Source: Corallococcus sp. NCRR
Lineage (GTDB): Bacteria > Myxococcota > Myxococcia > Myxococcales > Myxococcaceae
Reading direction: 5' to 3'
DNA length: 64,000 nt
Assembly (NCBI RefSeq): GCF_026965535.1
Contig: NZ_CP114039.1
Location: forward strand, 2,542,001-2,606,000
The position numbers and the translations under genes are program-made. Numbering within the stretch: the stretch's first letter is position 1; every line of letters begins with the position of its first letter. Shown one piece after another: positions 43,011 to 51,803 of this stretch. The notes beneath the pieces are model-generated. The model was given only the letters and a program-made list of their open reading frames with translations, was not told where the DNA came from and did not search any database.

Positions 43011-43129
43011 CCCGGGCTGCCGCCTCGCAGTGTCCATGGGTGGACACTCGGATGCGGCACCCTGCGCCGGGACGGGCTCCCGCGGGCCCCCCGGTTGACC
43101 CCTGGACGCGGGAAACGTAGGCAACCCTG

Positions 43130-46100
43130 GTGGGCTCTCCCGCCTCGTCCTCTCCACCCGACGCGTGGACTCCTCCCGAGGAGTTCGACGAATACCGCAT
43201 CGTGCGGCCGCTCGGACGGGGACGCACGGGCCGGGTGTACCTGGCGCACGACACACTCCTGGAGCGCCCCGTCGCGGTGAAGTTCATCCCGTCGCTGGGC
43301 TCCAACGCGCTGGCGCGCTTCCTGGTGGAGGCCCGCGCCGCCGCCCGCATCCAGCACCCCAACGTCGTCACCCTGTACAGGGTGGGACAGCTGGAGGATC
43401 AGCCGTACCTCATCTCGGAGTTCATCCGGGGCGTCAGCCTGGACCGGCTGGCCCGGCCCGTGCCCTGGGAGCGCGCGCTGGGCATCGGGCGGGACCTGGC
43501 CCGGGGGCTGGGCGCCGCGCACCGCCGGGGCGTGCTCCACCGCGACATCAAGCCCGGCAACGCCGTCCTCACGGAGAGCGGCGAGGTGAAGCTGCTCGAC
43601 TTCGGCCTGGCCAAGCTGCTCGACCGCGCGGAGGCCGGTGAATCCACCCCGCCGCGCGCGCCCCTGCCGCCGCCGGAGCTGCCCGCGGACTGGGACCCCG
43701 AGTCCAGCCCCGCGCTGGGGGCCCGCTCGCTGGACGGCGTCTTCCTGCCGTCCCTGCCGCGCGGCGCGCTGGTGGGCACGCCCTACTACATGTCCCCGGA
43801 GGCCTGGGCCGGCGAGGAGCTCACCGCTCGCAGCGACGTGTACTCGCTGGGCGTCGTGCTCTACGAGCTGTGCGCGGGCCGGGGCCCCTTCCGTGACGTG
43901 CCCTGGCGCGAGCTGTCCGAGGCCGTGCGCACCCGCGACGTGCGCCCCCTCCTGGAGGTGGCCCCGTCGGTGGACCCGGGCTTCGCCGCCGCCATCGACA
44001 AGTGCCTCCAGCGCGACCCGGCCCAGCGCCACGCGTCCGCCGCGCAATTGCTCGACGCGCTGGAGGCGCTCACGCGCGAGGAGCTTCCGGCCGTCATCCC
44101 GGAGGGCAATCCCTACCGCGGCCTCCGCGCCTTCGAGGCCGAGCACCGGGGCCTCTTCTTCGGCCGCCGCCGCGAGCAGCGCGCCGTGCTGGAGCGGCTC
44201 AAGGCGGAGGCCTTCCTGCTGATGACGGGCGACTCCGGCGTGGGCAAGTCGTCCCTGTGCCTCGCGGGCATCCTCCCCGCCGTGGCGGACGGCGCGCTGG
44301 AGGACGGCCGGCGCTGGCGCACCGCGCGGCTCGTGCCCGGGCGCAGGCCCGTGTCCGCGCTGGCCGTGGCGCTCGCGCCGGTGCTGGAGGTGGAAGAGGA
44401 GCCGCTCGCGGAGACGCTGCGCCAGGACCCTACGTCGCTCGGCCGCAGGCTGCGCGCGAAGCTGGGCACGCAGGGCGGGCTGCTCGTCTACATGGACCAG
44501 CTGGAGGAGCTGGTGACGCTGTCCCCGCCGGAGGAGGCCGCGCTCGCGGGCGCCGCGCTGGGGTCGCTCACGGAGGCGGCCGGGGGACTGCGGCTGCTCG
44601 CCACCGGCCGCAGCGACTTCCTCACCCGCCTCACCGCCGTGCCCGGCCTGGGCCCGGAGGTGCCGCACGCGCTGTACCTCCTGCGCGCGCTCACGCCGGA
44701 GGAGACGCGCGAGGCCATCGTCGGCCCCGCGCGCGTGAAGGGCGTGCGCTTCGAATCCGAGGCCGTGGTGGACGCGCTCGTCGCCTCCACGGCGGCCTCC
44801 GACGGCGGCCTGCCGCTGCTCCAGTTCGCGCTCGCGGAGTTGTGGGACGCGCGCGACGAGTCCCGCGGCGAGATGACCCAGGCGGCGCTGGACTCGCTGG
44901 GCGGTGTGTCCGGCGCGCTCGCCCGGCACGCGGACGCCGCGGTGGCCCGCCTGCTGCCCGACCAGCGCTCGGCGGCGCGCGGGGTGATGCTGCGGCTGGT
45001 GACGGCGGATGGCACCCGCGCGCGCAAGACGGACCGCGAGCTCGTGGGCGACGACCCCCGCTACCGCGCCGCGCTGGAGGCCCTGGTGCGCGCGCGCCTG
45101 CTCGTGGCGCGCGAAGGCGAGGGTGGCACCGCTTACGAGCTGGCCCATGAAGCGCTCCTCACCGGGTGGGCCACGCTGGCGCGCTGGCTGGTGGAGGCGG
45201 GCGAGCGCCGCGAGGTGCAGGCCCGCCTGGAGGCCGCCGCCGCGCAGTGGGAGCGCCTGGGCCACGCGCGCGAGTCGCTCTGGGGCCCGCGCCAGCTGGC
45301 GGAGACGGAGCTCCTGGAGCCGTCCGAACTCACCCAGCGCGAACAGTCCTTCCTCAGCACCTCGCGCCGCACGGGCGTGCGCAGCCGCCGCCTCAAGGTG
45401 GGCCTGGCGCTGGGCTTCTTCGTGTCGCTGGGGCTCGTGTACGCGGGCCTCCAGTGGCGTGAGCGCCGCATCCTCGATACGCGCGTGCGCGGTGAGCTGG
45501 CCTCGGCCGGGTCGGAGATGGAGGCCGTGCGCCGCGAACGCGACGCGCTCCAGGCCGAGCGCGCGGAGGCCTTCCAGCTCTACGACACCGGCCACAAGGC
45601 GGACGGCGACCGGAGCTGGGCGAAGGTGGCGGGGCATGGCGCCCAGCTGTCGCACCACTTCGACGCCGTGGCGGACCGGCTGGAGCGCGCGCTGGCGCTG
45701 GCCCCCACGCGCACCGATGTTCGCGACGCGCTGGCGGACTTCCTCTACGAGCGCGCCCTGTGGGCCGAAAGCGAGCGCGAGCCCGTGCTGCCCGCGCTGC
45801 TCCAGCGCCTGCGCCTCTACGACCCCGACGGCGTGCGCTGGAGCCGCTGGAACACGCCCGCGCACCTGTCCCTCCAGGTGGACGCGCCCGGTGCCTCCGC
45901 GGAGCTGCGCCCCGTGTCTCGCGAGGCCACGGGGCCGGAGGTCGTGGGCGAGCCCCTGCCTTCCCCGGGCGCGCTCCCCTGGACCGGCCTCACCGTGCCT
46001 CCGGGGACCTACCAGCTCACCGTGCGCGCCCCGGACCACGAGGCGTCGGTGCAGCCGCTGCTGCTGACGCGCGGAGAGTCCCGGAACGTCGTCCTGCCGC

Positions 46101-46945
46101 TCGTCCGCGCGGGTTCGCTCCCGCCGGGGTTCGTGTACGTGCCCCCGGGCGACGTGCGCTTCGGCAGCGCCGCCGAGTCCAGCGTGCGCGACTTCTTCAA
46201 CGCCACCCCGCTGCACACCGTGCCCGTGCAGGGCTTCCTCATCGCCCGCCACGAGACGACGTACGCGGACTGGCTCCAGTACCTGGCGGCCCTGCCCGCG
46301 GGCGAGCGCGCCGCGCGCCAGCCCCGCGTGGGCACGGGCGGCTACGCCGGAGGCCTGGCGCTGGAGCCGGACGGCAATGGCTGGCGGCTGCGCTTCCAAC
46401 CCGGCGGCGTGCGGTACACGGCGCGGACGGGCGAGCCCGTGCGGTACGCCCGGCGCTCGCAGCGCACGGAGCAGGACTGGCGCCAGTTCCCCGTGAGCGG
46501 CATCAACTTCGCGGACGCGGAGGCCTACGTGACCTGGCTGTCCACGTCCGGCCGGGTGCCGGGGGCGCGGCTGTGCTCGGAGCTGGAGTGGGAGCGCGCC
46601 GCGCGCGGCGTGGACGGCCGCGAGTACCCCCACGGCAACCGCCTGGGCCCGGACGAGGCCAACGTGGACGTCACCTACGGTAAGGACCCGGGTGGCTTCG
46701 GCCCGGACGTCGTGGGCAGCCACCCCGCGTCCCGCAGCCCCTTCGGCGCGGACGACATGGCCGGCAACGTCTGGGAATGGACCCGCTCGTGGCTGGAGCC
46801 CGGCCGCCCGGTGGCCCGCGGGGGCAGCTTCACCTTCAACGTGACGAGCGCGCGGTCCTCCAACCGGGAGCTGCCGGAGGCCTCACTGCGCGACGTCACC
46901 GTGGGCCTGCGCGTCTGCGCGGACGCGCCCGTGTCCGGCGGCTGA
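43130..46945 (+). CDS. Ser/Thr protein kinase fused to STAND NTPase and FGE-like domain
   Basis: A 1271-residue three-part protein. Kinase (about 20-320): LGRGRTGRVYLA, K51, E68, HRDIKPGN with D139, DFG 157-159, so it should be active. STAND P-loop NTPase (about 325-650): GDSGVGKSS near 367-375 and Walker B LLVYMDQLEEL near 450. A membrane helix lies near 753-775, which places the last part outside the cytoplasm. An FGE/SUMF1-like domain (about 996-1268) contains GNVWEWTRSW and VARGGSF but lacks the catalytic cysteines, so it is probably a binding module. The start is GTG 43130 with a weak ribosome-binding site. It is presumably a signalling hub; the ligand is unknown. Confidence 0.9.
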   Translation: MGSPASSSPPDAWTPPEEFDEYRIVRPLGRGRTGRVYLAHDTLLERPVAVKFIPSLGSNALARFLVEARAAARIQHPNVVTLYRVGQLEDQPYLISEFIRGVSLDRLARPVPWERALGIGRDLARGLGAAHRRGVLHRDIKPGNAVLTESGEVKLLDFGLAKLLDRAEAGESTPPRAPLPPPELPADWDPESSPALGARSLDGVFLPSLPRGALVGTPYYMSPEAWAGEELTARSDVYSLGVVLYELCAGRGPFRDVPWRELSEAVRTRDVRPLLEVAPSVDPGFAAAIDKCLQRDPAQRHASAAQLLDALEALTREELPAVIPEGNPYRGLRAFEAEHRGLFFGRRREQRAVLERLKAEAFLLMTGDSGVGKSSLCLAGILPAVADGALEDGRRWRTARLVPGRRPVSALAVALAPVLEVEEEPLAETLRQDPTSLGRRLRAKLGTQGGLLVYMDQLEELVTLSPPEEAALAGAALGSLTEAAGGLRLLATGRSDFLTRLTAVPGLGPEVPHALYLLRALTPEETREAIVGPARVKGVRFESEAVVDALVASTAASDGGLPLLQFALAELWDARDESRGEMTQAALDSLGGVSGALARHADAAVARLLPDQRSAARGVMLRLVTADGTRARKTDRELVGDDPRYRAALEALVRARLLVAREGEGGTAYELAHEALLTGWATLARWLVEAGERREVQARLEAAAAQWERLGHARESLWGPRQLAETELLEPSELTQREQSFLSTSRRTGVRSRRLKVGLALGFFVSLGLVYAGLQWRERRILDTRVRGELASAGSEMEAVRRERDALQAERAEAFQLYDTGHKADGDRSWAKVAGHGAQLSHHFDAVADRLERALALAPTRTDVRDALADFLYERALWAESEREPVLPALLQRLRLYDPDGVRWSRWNTPAHLSLQVDAPGASAELRPVSREATGPEVVGEPLPSPGALPWTGLTVPPGTYQLTVRAPDHEASVQPLLLTRGESRNVVLPLVRAGSLPPGFVYVPPGDVRFGSAAESSVRDFFNATPLHTVPVQGFLIARHETTYADWLQYLAALPAGERAARQPRVGTGGYAGGLALEPDGNGWRLRFQPGGVRYTARTGEPVRYARRSQRTEQDWRQFPVSGINFADAEAYVTWLSTSGRVPGARLCSELEWERAARGVDGREYPHGNRLGPDEANVDVTYGKDPGGFGPDVVGSHPASRSPFGADDMAGNVWEWTRSWLEPGRPVARGGSFTFNVTSARSSNRELPEASLRDVTVGLRVCADAPVSGG

Positions 46946-47131
46946 GCACCACCGGACACTGAAACCCCCGGGAACCGCTGGACTCACCCTGGGGTCTCCA
47001 CCAACTGGAAGCCACTGGACGCTGCAAGTGCCCGGACGGGCCGCGCGCGGTTGCCGCTCCCACCCACCGGACTGACCTTGTGCCCTGTAACGCGGTGCGG
47101 GTCGGGGTCGGGGCAGGGAAGGGGCATCCAG

Positions 47132-48097
47132 ATGAGGACGTTGCAGCGAGTGGTCGCGGCGTGTTTCGCCGTCGTGGCGGTGGGCTGTGGCACGGAATCG
47201 TCGGAGCCCGAGGCTCCCTCCCTGCGCACGCAGGTGGCGGAGATGGTCTCCCCCAACGGGCGCAACCTCAATGGACGCAACCTCAACGGCCGCAACCTGA
47301 ACAACGGCGAGCTGGGCGGCATGCTGGTGTCCGTGGCGTACGCGGGCGCCACCTCCGCCTCCGGCAAGACGCTCACCAACGTGCGGCTGCAGGGCTCCGT
47401 CTTCGTCGGCCTGGACGGCCTCAACCCCGTGACGGGCACGGGCTTCACCGGCGCCGTCTTCGTCGGCAAGCTGGGTGACGGCTCCACCCTGCCCGTGCGC
47501 GTGGACAGCATCACCCAGGGCAGCGGCGGCGACAGCGACCTGTGGTCCTACCAGGTCTCCTACCAGGGCTCGGACGGCAGCTGGCGCGCCGTGTGCCAGG
47601 ACGCGAACGGCGGGGCGCTCCCCGCCATCGCCGTGGCCAACCGCTGGAACTACCTCCAGGGCGTGGCGGGCGGCGGCGAGAAGATTGAGGACTCCACCGC
47701 CTTCACCTTCGCCTGCGAGGGCGCCGCCATCGCGAAGTGCATGCACTTTGGTTACAAGCCCTGGGCCACCGTCAACGGCCAGAGCCTCGCGGGCCACCAC
47801 CAGGCCTGCACCCGCATGGTGCGCGCGGACTTCTGCGGCGACGGCGCGTCGCACACCACCGACGGTCAGTGGGTCAACCTCTACGACAGCGTGGGCATCC
47901 AGGCCGACACCGAGTCCTGGAGCGTGGAGGCCGAGTGGAGCGAGGCCGGCGCGCGCTGCTTCACCTCGGAGACCCGCGCCCACGCGCCGGTGACGTGCGC
48001 GGGCTTCAACCCGATTCCCGACTGCGGCAGCACCAGCCACTTCCAGTCCGGCACCCGCCTCATCAGCGAGTCGCCCTACGGGGTCAGCGGCCTGTAA
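47132..48097 (+). CDS. ADYC-type secreted lipoprotein
   Basis: A 321-residue lipoprotein (lipobox VAVGC). After a short tandem NGRNL repeat (about 42-56) the protein is Gly- and Cys-rich. The segments SYQGSDGSWRAVCQDANGGA, TFACEGAAIAKCMHFGYKPW and ACTRMVRADFCGDGASHT match the ADYC-domain family found in myxobacteria, in which the third block usually reads AxxRADYC (here VRADFC). About eleven cysteines suggest several disulfides and an extracytoplasmic place. The function is unknown. The start is ATG 47132, with AGGGG upstream. Confidence 0.72.
   Translation: MRTLQRVVAACFAVVAVGCGTESSEPEAPSLRTQVAEMVSPNGRNLNGRNLNGRNLNNGELGGMLVSVAYAGATSASGKTLTNVRLQGSVFVGLDGLNPVTGTGFTGAVFVGKLGDGSTLPVRVDSITQGSGGDSDLWSYQVSYQGSDGSWRAVCQDANGGALPAIAVANRWNYLQGVAGGGEKIEDSTAFTFACEGAAIAKCMHFGYKPWATVNGQSLAGHHQACTRMVRADFCGDGASHTTDGQWVNLYDSVGIQADTESWSVEAEWSEAGARCFTSETRAHAPVTCAGFNPIPDCGSTSHFQSGTRLISESPYGVSGL
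47255..47299 (+). repeat. Three 15-bp tandem repeats (NGRNL)
   Basis: Three consecutive 15-base units (47255-47269, 47270-47284, 47285-47299) each encode NGRNL but use different codons (AAC GGG / AAT GGA / AAC GGC). The protein repeat is therefore conserved more strongly than the DNA. The pattern is compatible with a short pentapeptide-repeat turn. Confidence 0.85.
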
Positions 48098-48143
48098 CCT
48101 GTCAGGCTACAGCAATCCCAGACTTGTAACGGCTTAGGTTACA
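48093..48143. promoter_or_regulatory. Two TGTAAC dyads, operator-like
   Basis: Two dyads share the layout 6-7-6: TGTAAC (48093-48098) with GCTACA (48106-48111), and TGTAAC (48125-48130) with GTTACA (48138-48143). Their centres are 32 bp apart, close to three helical turns. The second is embedded in a larger imperfect stem (48118-48151, arms CCAGA/TCTGG). The region is AT-rich. It follows the ADYC gene stop and precedes the lipoprotein gene at 48355; it may be an operator pair, or tandem hairpins ending the upstream transcript. Confidence 0.5.
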
Positions 48144-48354
48144 AAATCTGGAAGTCGATAAAAGTCAGAGTTTCATGTTATGAGAACGCTCCATTCGCCT
48201 CCGCGTCGCAAGGACCGGAGGCACGTGGGGCGTTTTCCGCATTCACGGAGGGGGACGGGGCCGGTGTGTCCGGGGCTCCGCGCACGGTGAGGGGGAGGGT
48301 GCCCCATCGCGAGCCTGTCGTCGCGGTATCCCCGTCGTGAGTGGAGCACACCCC

Positions 48355-50229
48355 ATGAAGCCTGAGCTGTCCCTGCTGTGGAAGCATTCCCGGAAGCGCC
48401 TGCCGTTCGCGCTGCTGGCCTCGTCGCTGGCGGTGGGCTGTGGCCAGCCCGCCCCGGAGCCGTCCGAAACCCCCGCGCCCTCCGCGCCCCAGGCGGACTC
48501 CTCCGCCCAGGCCGTGGACCCGTCCGGCAACCTGGAGGTGGCGCTCGGGACGACCCTGCAGGCCCTGGAGGGGGACGCGGCGCGCCCGGTGGTGGAGTCC
48601 CTCTTCGCCATTCCGCAGGGCACGGCCAGCAAGTCCACCGCCACGGTGTTCCAGCTGACGCTGAAGGCGAACCGGGTGGAGAACGAGGCGTTCCGCGGCG
48701 GAACGCTGTCGATGGCGGACGGCGCGCAGCAGTTGACGTTCCGCGACGACGGCCAGGGGGGCGACGCGGTGGCGGGGGACCTGCTCTTCACGGCCTCCGG
48801 CACGTTCGACTTCGTGGCGCTCCAGGCCCAGCAGCAGCGCATTGCCCAGGCGCAGTCCCAGTCGCCCACGCAGCTGACCACGGCGGTGTTCGAGAACCGC
48901 CAGCTGGTGCGCACCGTGCCGGTGACGGCGCTGGGCACGCAGTTCCCGGTGGGCCAGCCCGTGCCCATCCAGCCCATTGGCCTGGCGTCGCTGGTGGACC
49001 CCGCGCGCTCGCTCATCATCCGCGCGCCCGCGGTCGTGAACGACGTGACGCGCACTTATGACCCGTGCACCGGCGCGGGCAACCCGACCGGCAAGTGGAC
49101 GTTCAACTACCTGATGACGGAGATGGCCAACCAGCCCTTCACGGGCGTGGCCCCCTCCACCTTCGTGCGCGAGTGGCTGCGGCAGTGGGAGCAGCCGCGC
49201 ACCATCAACGGCTTCGTGAACCCGCCGCGCTCGTCCATCGCGGGGAACCTCATCGGCCCCTGGCCGAAGCTGTCCACGGGCGAGCTGAACCTGGCGAAGT
49301 CGCCGTTCAAGCTCATCGCCATCGTGAACCGGCTGGACCTGGCCGGCAGCAACCCGGCCTACGGCGCTGGCAGCGCGGGCGAGGGGCGCTTCATCTTCGC
49401 GGCCACCACGGGCTCGGGGTCCAGCTGCTACACGGTGCCCTTCCTGGTCATCCTGGAGTACGGGGTGGACAAGAGCGGCTGCGCGGCCATCAAGACCTAC
49501 GCGCAGCAGTGGCAGGCCCTGTCCGGGCTGGCGCTGGGCAGCGCGTCGTACAACGCGGCGCTGGAGGCGCTGACGGAGCAGTTCGCCAAGCGCGACCTGT
49601 CCCCGCGCAAGCCCAACCGCAGCTCCATCAACCAGGTGCGCACCAACGACGACTGGCTGGCCAGCCCCTGGGAGCTGCGTGAGTTCCGCCTGTGGAACGG
49701 CTCCATCAACCCGAACTCGTACTCCACCACGCCGCCGCCGGTGCTGGGGCTGCTCAACAGCCACACCGTGGCGCAGACGCCGGACCGCACGCGGCAGACC
49801 ACGCTGTTCCCGGCCTACGTGAACGCCAACACGGGGCCCATCATCGCGGGCACGTACTCCGTCCCGCTGCCGTGGGCCGGCGGCAACTTCCGCTCGGGCC
49901 GCGCCGTCGTGACGAACCCCGTGGCCACCCCGCCGTTCTGGAGCCTGCCGGCGTCCTCCATCCCCAACCGTCAGGCGCGGCACGTCTTCTCGCTCAACAC
50001 CTGCGACGGCTGCCACGGTGACGAGCTGGGCACGAACTTCACCCACGTGAGCTGGACCGGCGCGCTGTCGCCCTTCCTCAGCGGCGCGCTCACCGTGCCG
50101 GACCGCGCGGACGGCACGCCCGTGCGCACCTTCAACGAGGTGCTGGCGCGCCAGACGTTCCTGGACCAGATGGCCAACCAGAGCTGCCTCACCACGGCGT
50201 TCGTGACCGCCGCGCCGAGCGTCCACTGA
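48355..50229 (+). CDS. Large lipoprotein with a single CxxCH motif
   Basis: A 624-residue lipoprotein (lipobox LAVGC), with a Pro/Ser/Ala-rich spacer, then a mostly beta-rich body. Near the C-terminus lies NTCDGCHGDE (about 552-561), a CxxCH motif as used for covalent haem c. A sixth-ligand Met or His is not obvious, and no cytochrome maturation gene is nearby. Other segments such as FKLIAIVNRLDLAGSNP, NDDWLASPWELREFRLWNG and GEGRFIFAATTGS recur in myxobacterial lipoproteins of unknown role. GGAG precedes ATG 48355. A 12-bp stem follows at 50257-50287. Confidence 0.75.
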   Translation: MKPELSLLWKHSRKRLPFALLASSLAVGCGQPAPEPSETPAPSAPQADSSAQAVDPSGNLEVALGTTLQALEGDAARPVVESLFAIPQGTASKSTATVFQLTLKANRVENEAFRGGTLSMADGAQQLTFRDDGQGGDAVAGDLLFTASGTFDFVALQAQQQRIAQAQSQSPTQLTTAVFENRQLVRTVPVTALGTQFPVGQPVPIQPIGLASLVDPARSLIIRAPAVVNDVTRTYDPCTGAGNPTGKWTFNYLMTEMANQPFTGVAPSTFVREWLRQWEQPRTINGFVNPPRSSIAGNLIGPWPKLSTGELNLAKSPFKLIAIVNRLDLAGSNPAYGAGSAGEGRFIFAATTGSGSSCYTVPFLVILEYGVDKSGCAAIKTYAQQWQALSGLALGSASYNAALEALTEQFAKRDLSPRKPNRSSINQVRTNDDWLASPWELREFRLWNGSINPNSYSTTPPPVLGLLNSHTVAQTPDRTRQTTLFPAYVNANTGPIIAGTYSVPLPWAGGNFRSGRAVVTNPVATPPFWSLPASSIPNRQARHVFSLNTCDGCHGDELGTNFTHVSWTGALSPFLSGALTVPDRADGTPVRTFNEVLARQTFLDQMANQSCLTTAFVTAAPSVH

Positions 50230-50256
50230 GCGTCGCTCGAAGCTGAAGTGAAGCGC

Positions 50257-50287
50257 GGCCTCCGTCCCCTCGCGTGGGACGGAGGCC
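50257..50287 (+). terminator. Terminator-like stem-loop
   Basis: A perfect 12-bp stem GGCCTCCGTCCC (50257-50268) / GGGACGGAGGCC (50276-50287) with a seven-base loop, 28 bases after the stop codon at 50229. The tail GTCGTCCTTCC has few T, so termination strength is uncertain. Confidence 0.6.
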
Positions 50288-50480
50288 GTCGTCCTTCCAG
50301 CCGCCGTTCGCATGCCTCCCCGCCTGTCAGGGCGACAGGCCGGGCGTGTTCTCCAGGTTCACGCACGGTGGTGGCACGACTTCCCCGGCCGGGGGGGCGG
50401 CACCACGTTTACCCGGCCCCGGGGACCGCCCCGGGTGGAACTCCAGGGCCAATGGCCCCTGGGGGCCGGGGAGGCAGGCC

Positions 50481-51758
50481 GTGGGACGCACCGAAGAGAC
50501 AACGGGCCTTCGAGCCCGGCGCACGTTTTCACGGTGGGGGGCCGTGCTGGCCGTTGCCTGGCTGGCGGGTGCCTGCGGCCAGCGCTCCGAGGCGCCCGCG
50601 CCCACCGCGCCGACGGTGGTGTCGCTGGGGCCGGAGAACGTGGTGCGCGTGGAGCCCATGAAGCTGGAGGACGGGCCCGTCATCTCCGGGACACTCCAGG
50701 CCCGGCGGCTGGCCAGCGTCCGCGCGGAGGTGGGGGGCAGCATCCTGGACGTGACGGCGGACCATGGCGAGACGGTGAAGGAGGGGCAGTTGCTGGCGCG
50801 CGTGGAGGAGCACACGCTGCGTGAGCAGGTGCTGGCGGCCAGTTCCAATCTGCGCGTGGCGCGCAATGCCTTGCAGGTGGCGAAGGCGGATGAACAGCGC
50901 AATCAGACCCTCGTCAAACAGGGCGTCATCACCCGCCGCGACTTCGAGCGCACGCAGCTGTCGCGGACGCAGGCGGAGGGGCAGCTGGCGCAGGCGCAAG
51001 CGCAGCTGAAGCTGGCGCAGGACCAGCTGTCGCGCACGAAGGTGGTCGCGCCCTTCACGGGCGTGGTGAGCGAGCGGCAGGTGAACGCGGGCGACATCGT
51101 CCAGCCGGGCGCGCCCCTCTTCACGGTGGTGGATCCGGAGACGTTGCGGCTGGAGGCCTCCGTGCCCTCGGCGCAGCTGGGCCAGGTGAAGGTCGGCACG
51201 CACGTGGACTTCCGGGTGAATGGCTACGAGGGCCGAGCCTTCAAGGGCGAGGTGGAGCGCATCAACCCCGCGGTGGACCCGGCCACGGGGCAGGTGCGCA
51301 TCTACGTCAGCATCCCCAACAGCGAACAGACGCTGCTGTCCGGCCTGTTCGCGCTGGGGCGCGTGTCGTCCCAGTCCAAGGAGGCGCTGGCCGTGCCGGT
51401 GGACGCGCTGGACACGCGCCAGGAGCCGCCCACCGTGCAGCGCATCTCCAACGGCAAGGTGGAGGAGGTGGCGGTGACGCTGGGCCTGCGGGACGACGTG
51501 GAGCAGGCCGTGGAGGTGCGCTCGGGGTTGAAGGCCGGGGACGTGGTGCTGCTCGGCTCCGCGCGCGACCTGACCAACGGCACGCCGGTGAAGCTCACCG
51601 CCGCGCCGGAAGGGCCGAAGAAGCAGCGGCCCGCCTCTCCACCGGAAGCCCAGCAGGGCGTGGGCGGCGCGGGCAACGCGTCCGGCGGCGGTGGCCCTGG
51701 ACCGGCTCCGGCCGCGGCCGGGACTTCCACGCCCCCGGCCCAGGCACCCGCGAAGTAG
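50481..51758 (+). CDS. RND efflux periplasmic adaptor (membrane fusion protein)
   Basis: A 425-residue lipoprotein adaptor: lipobox LAGAC, lipoyl-like half (SVRAEVGGSILDVTADHGET), a coiled-coil hairpin (about 115-185, rich in QAQAQLKLAQDQL-type heptads), the second lipoyl half (VVAPFTGVVSERQVNAGDIV), a beta-barrel and a Pro/Gly/Ala-rich tail. It links the inner-membrane pump to an outer-membrane channel. GTG start at 50481 with GGGGAGGC upstream. The permease gene follows after 45 bases on the same transcript. Confidence 0.93.
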   Translation: MGRTEETTGLRARRTFSRWGAVLAVAWLAGACGQRSEAPAPTAPTVVSLGPENVVRVEPMKLEDGPVISGTLQARRLASVRAEVGGSILDVTADHGETVKEGQLLARVEEHTLREQVLAASSNLRVARNALQVAKADEQRNQTLVKQGVITRRDFERTQLSRTQAEGQLAQAQAQLKLAQDQLSRTKVVAPFTGVVSERQVNAGDIVQPGAPLFTVVDPETLRLEASVPSAQLGQVKVGTHVDFRVNGYEGRAFKGEVERINPAVDPATGQVRIYVSIPNSEQTLLSGLFALGRVSSQSKEALAVPVDALDTRQEPPTVQRISNGKVEEVAVTLGLRDDVEQAVEVRSGLKAGDVVLLGSARDLTNGTPVKLTAAPEGPKKQRPASPPEAQQGVGGAGNASGGGGPGPAPAAAGTSTPPAQAPAK

Positions 51759-51803
51759 CACCGGGCGTCTCCACTTCTTGAAGAAGCACCGCAGGAGTCG
51801 TCC

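Noticed and set aside
43001-46723. A 1240-codon open frame antisense to the kinase gene
   Set aside because: Low-complexity Arg/His/Ala product; the plus strand has unmistakable kinase, STAND and FGE motifs.
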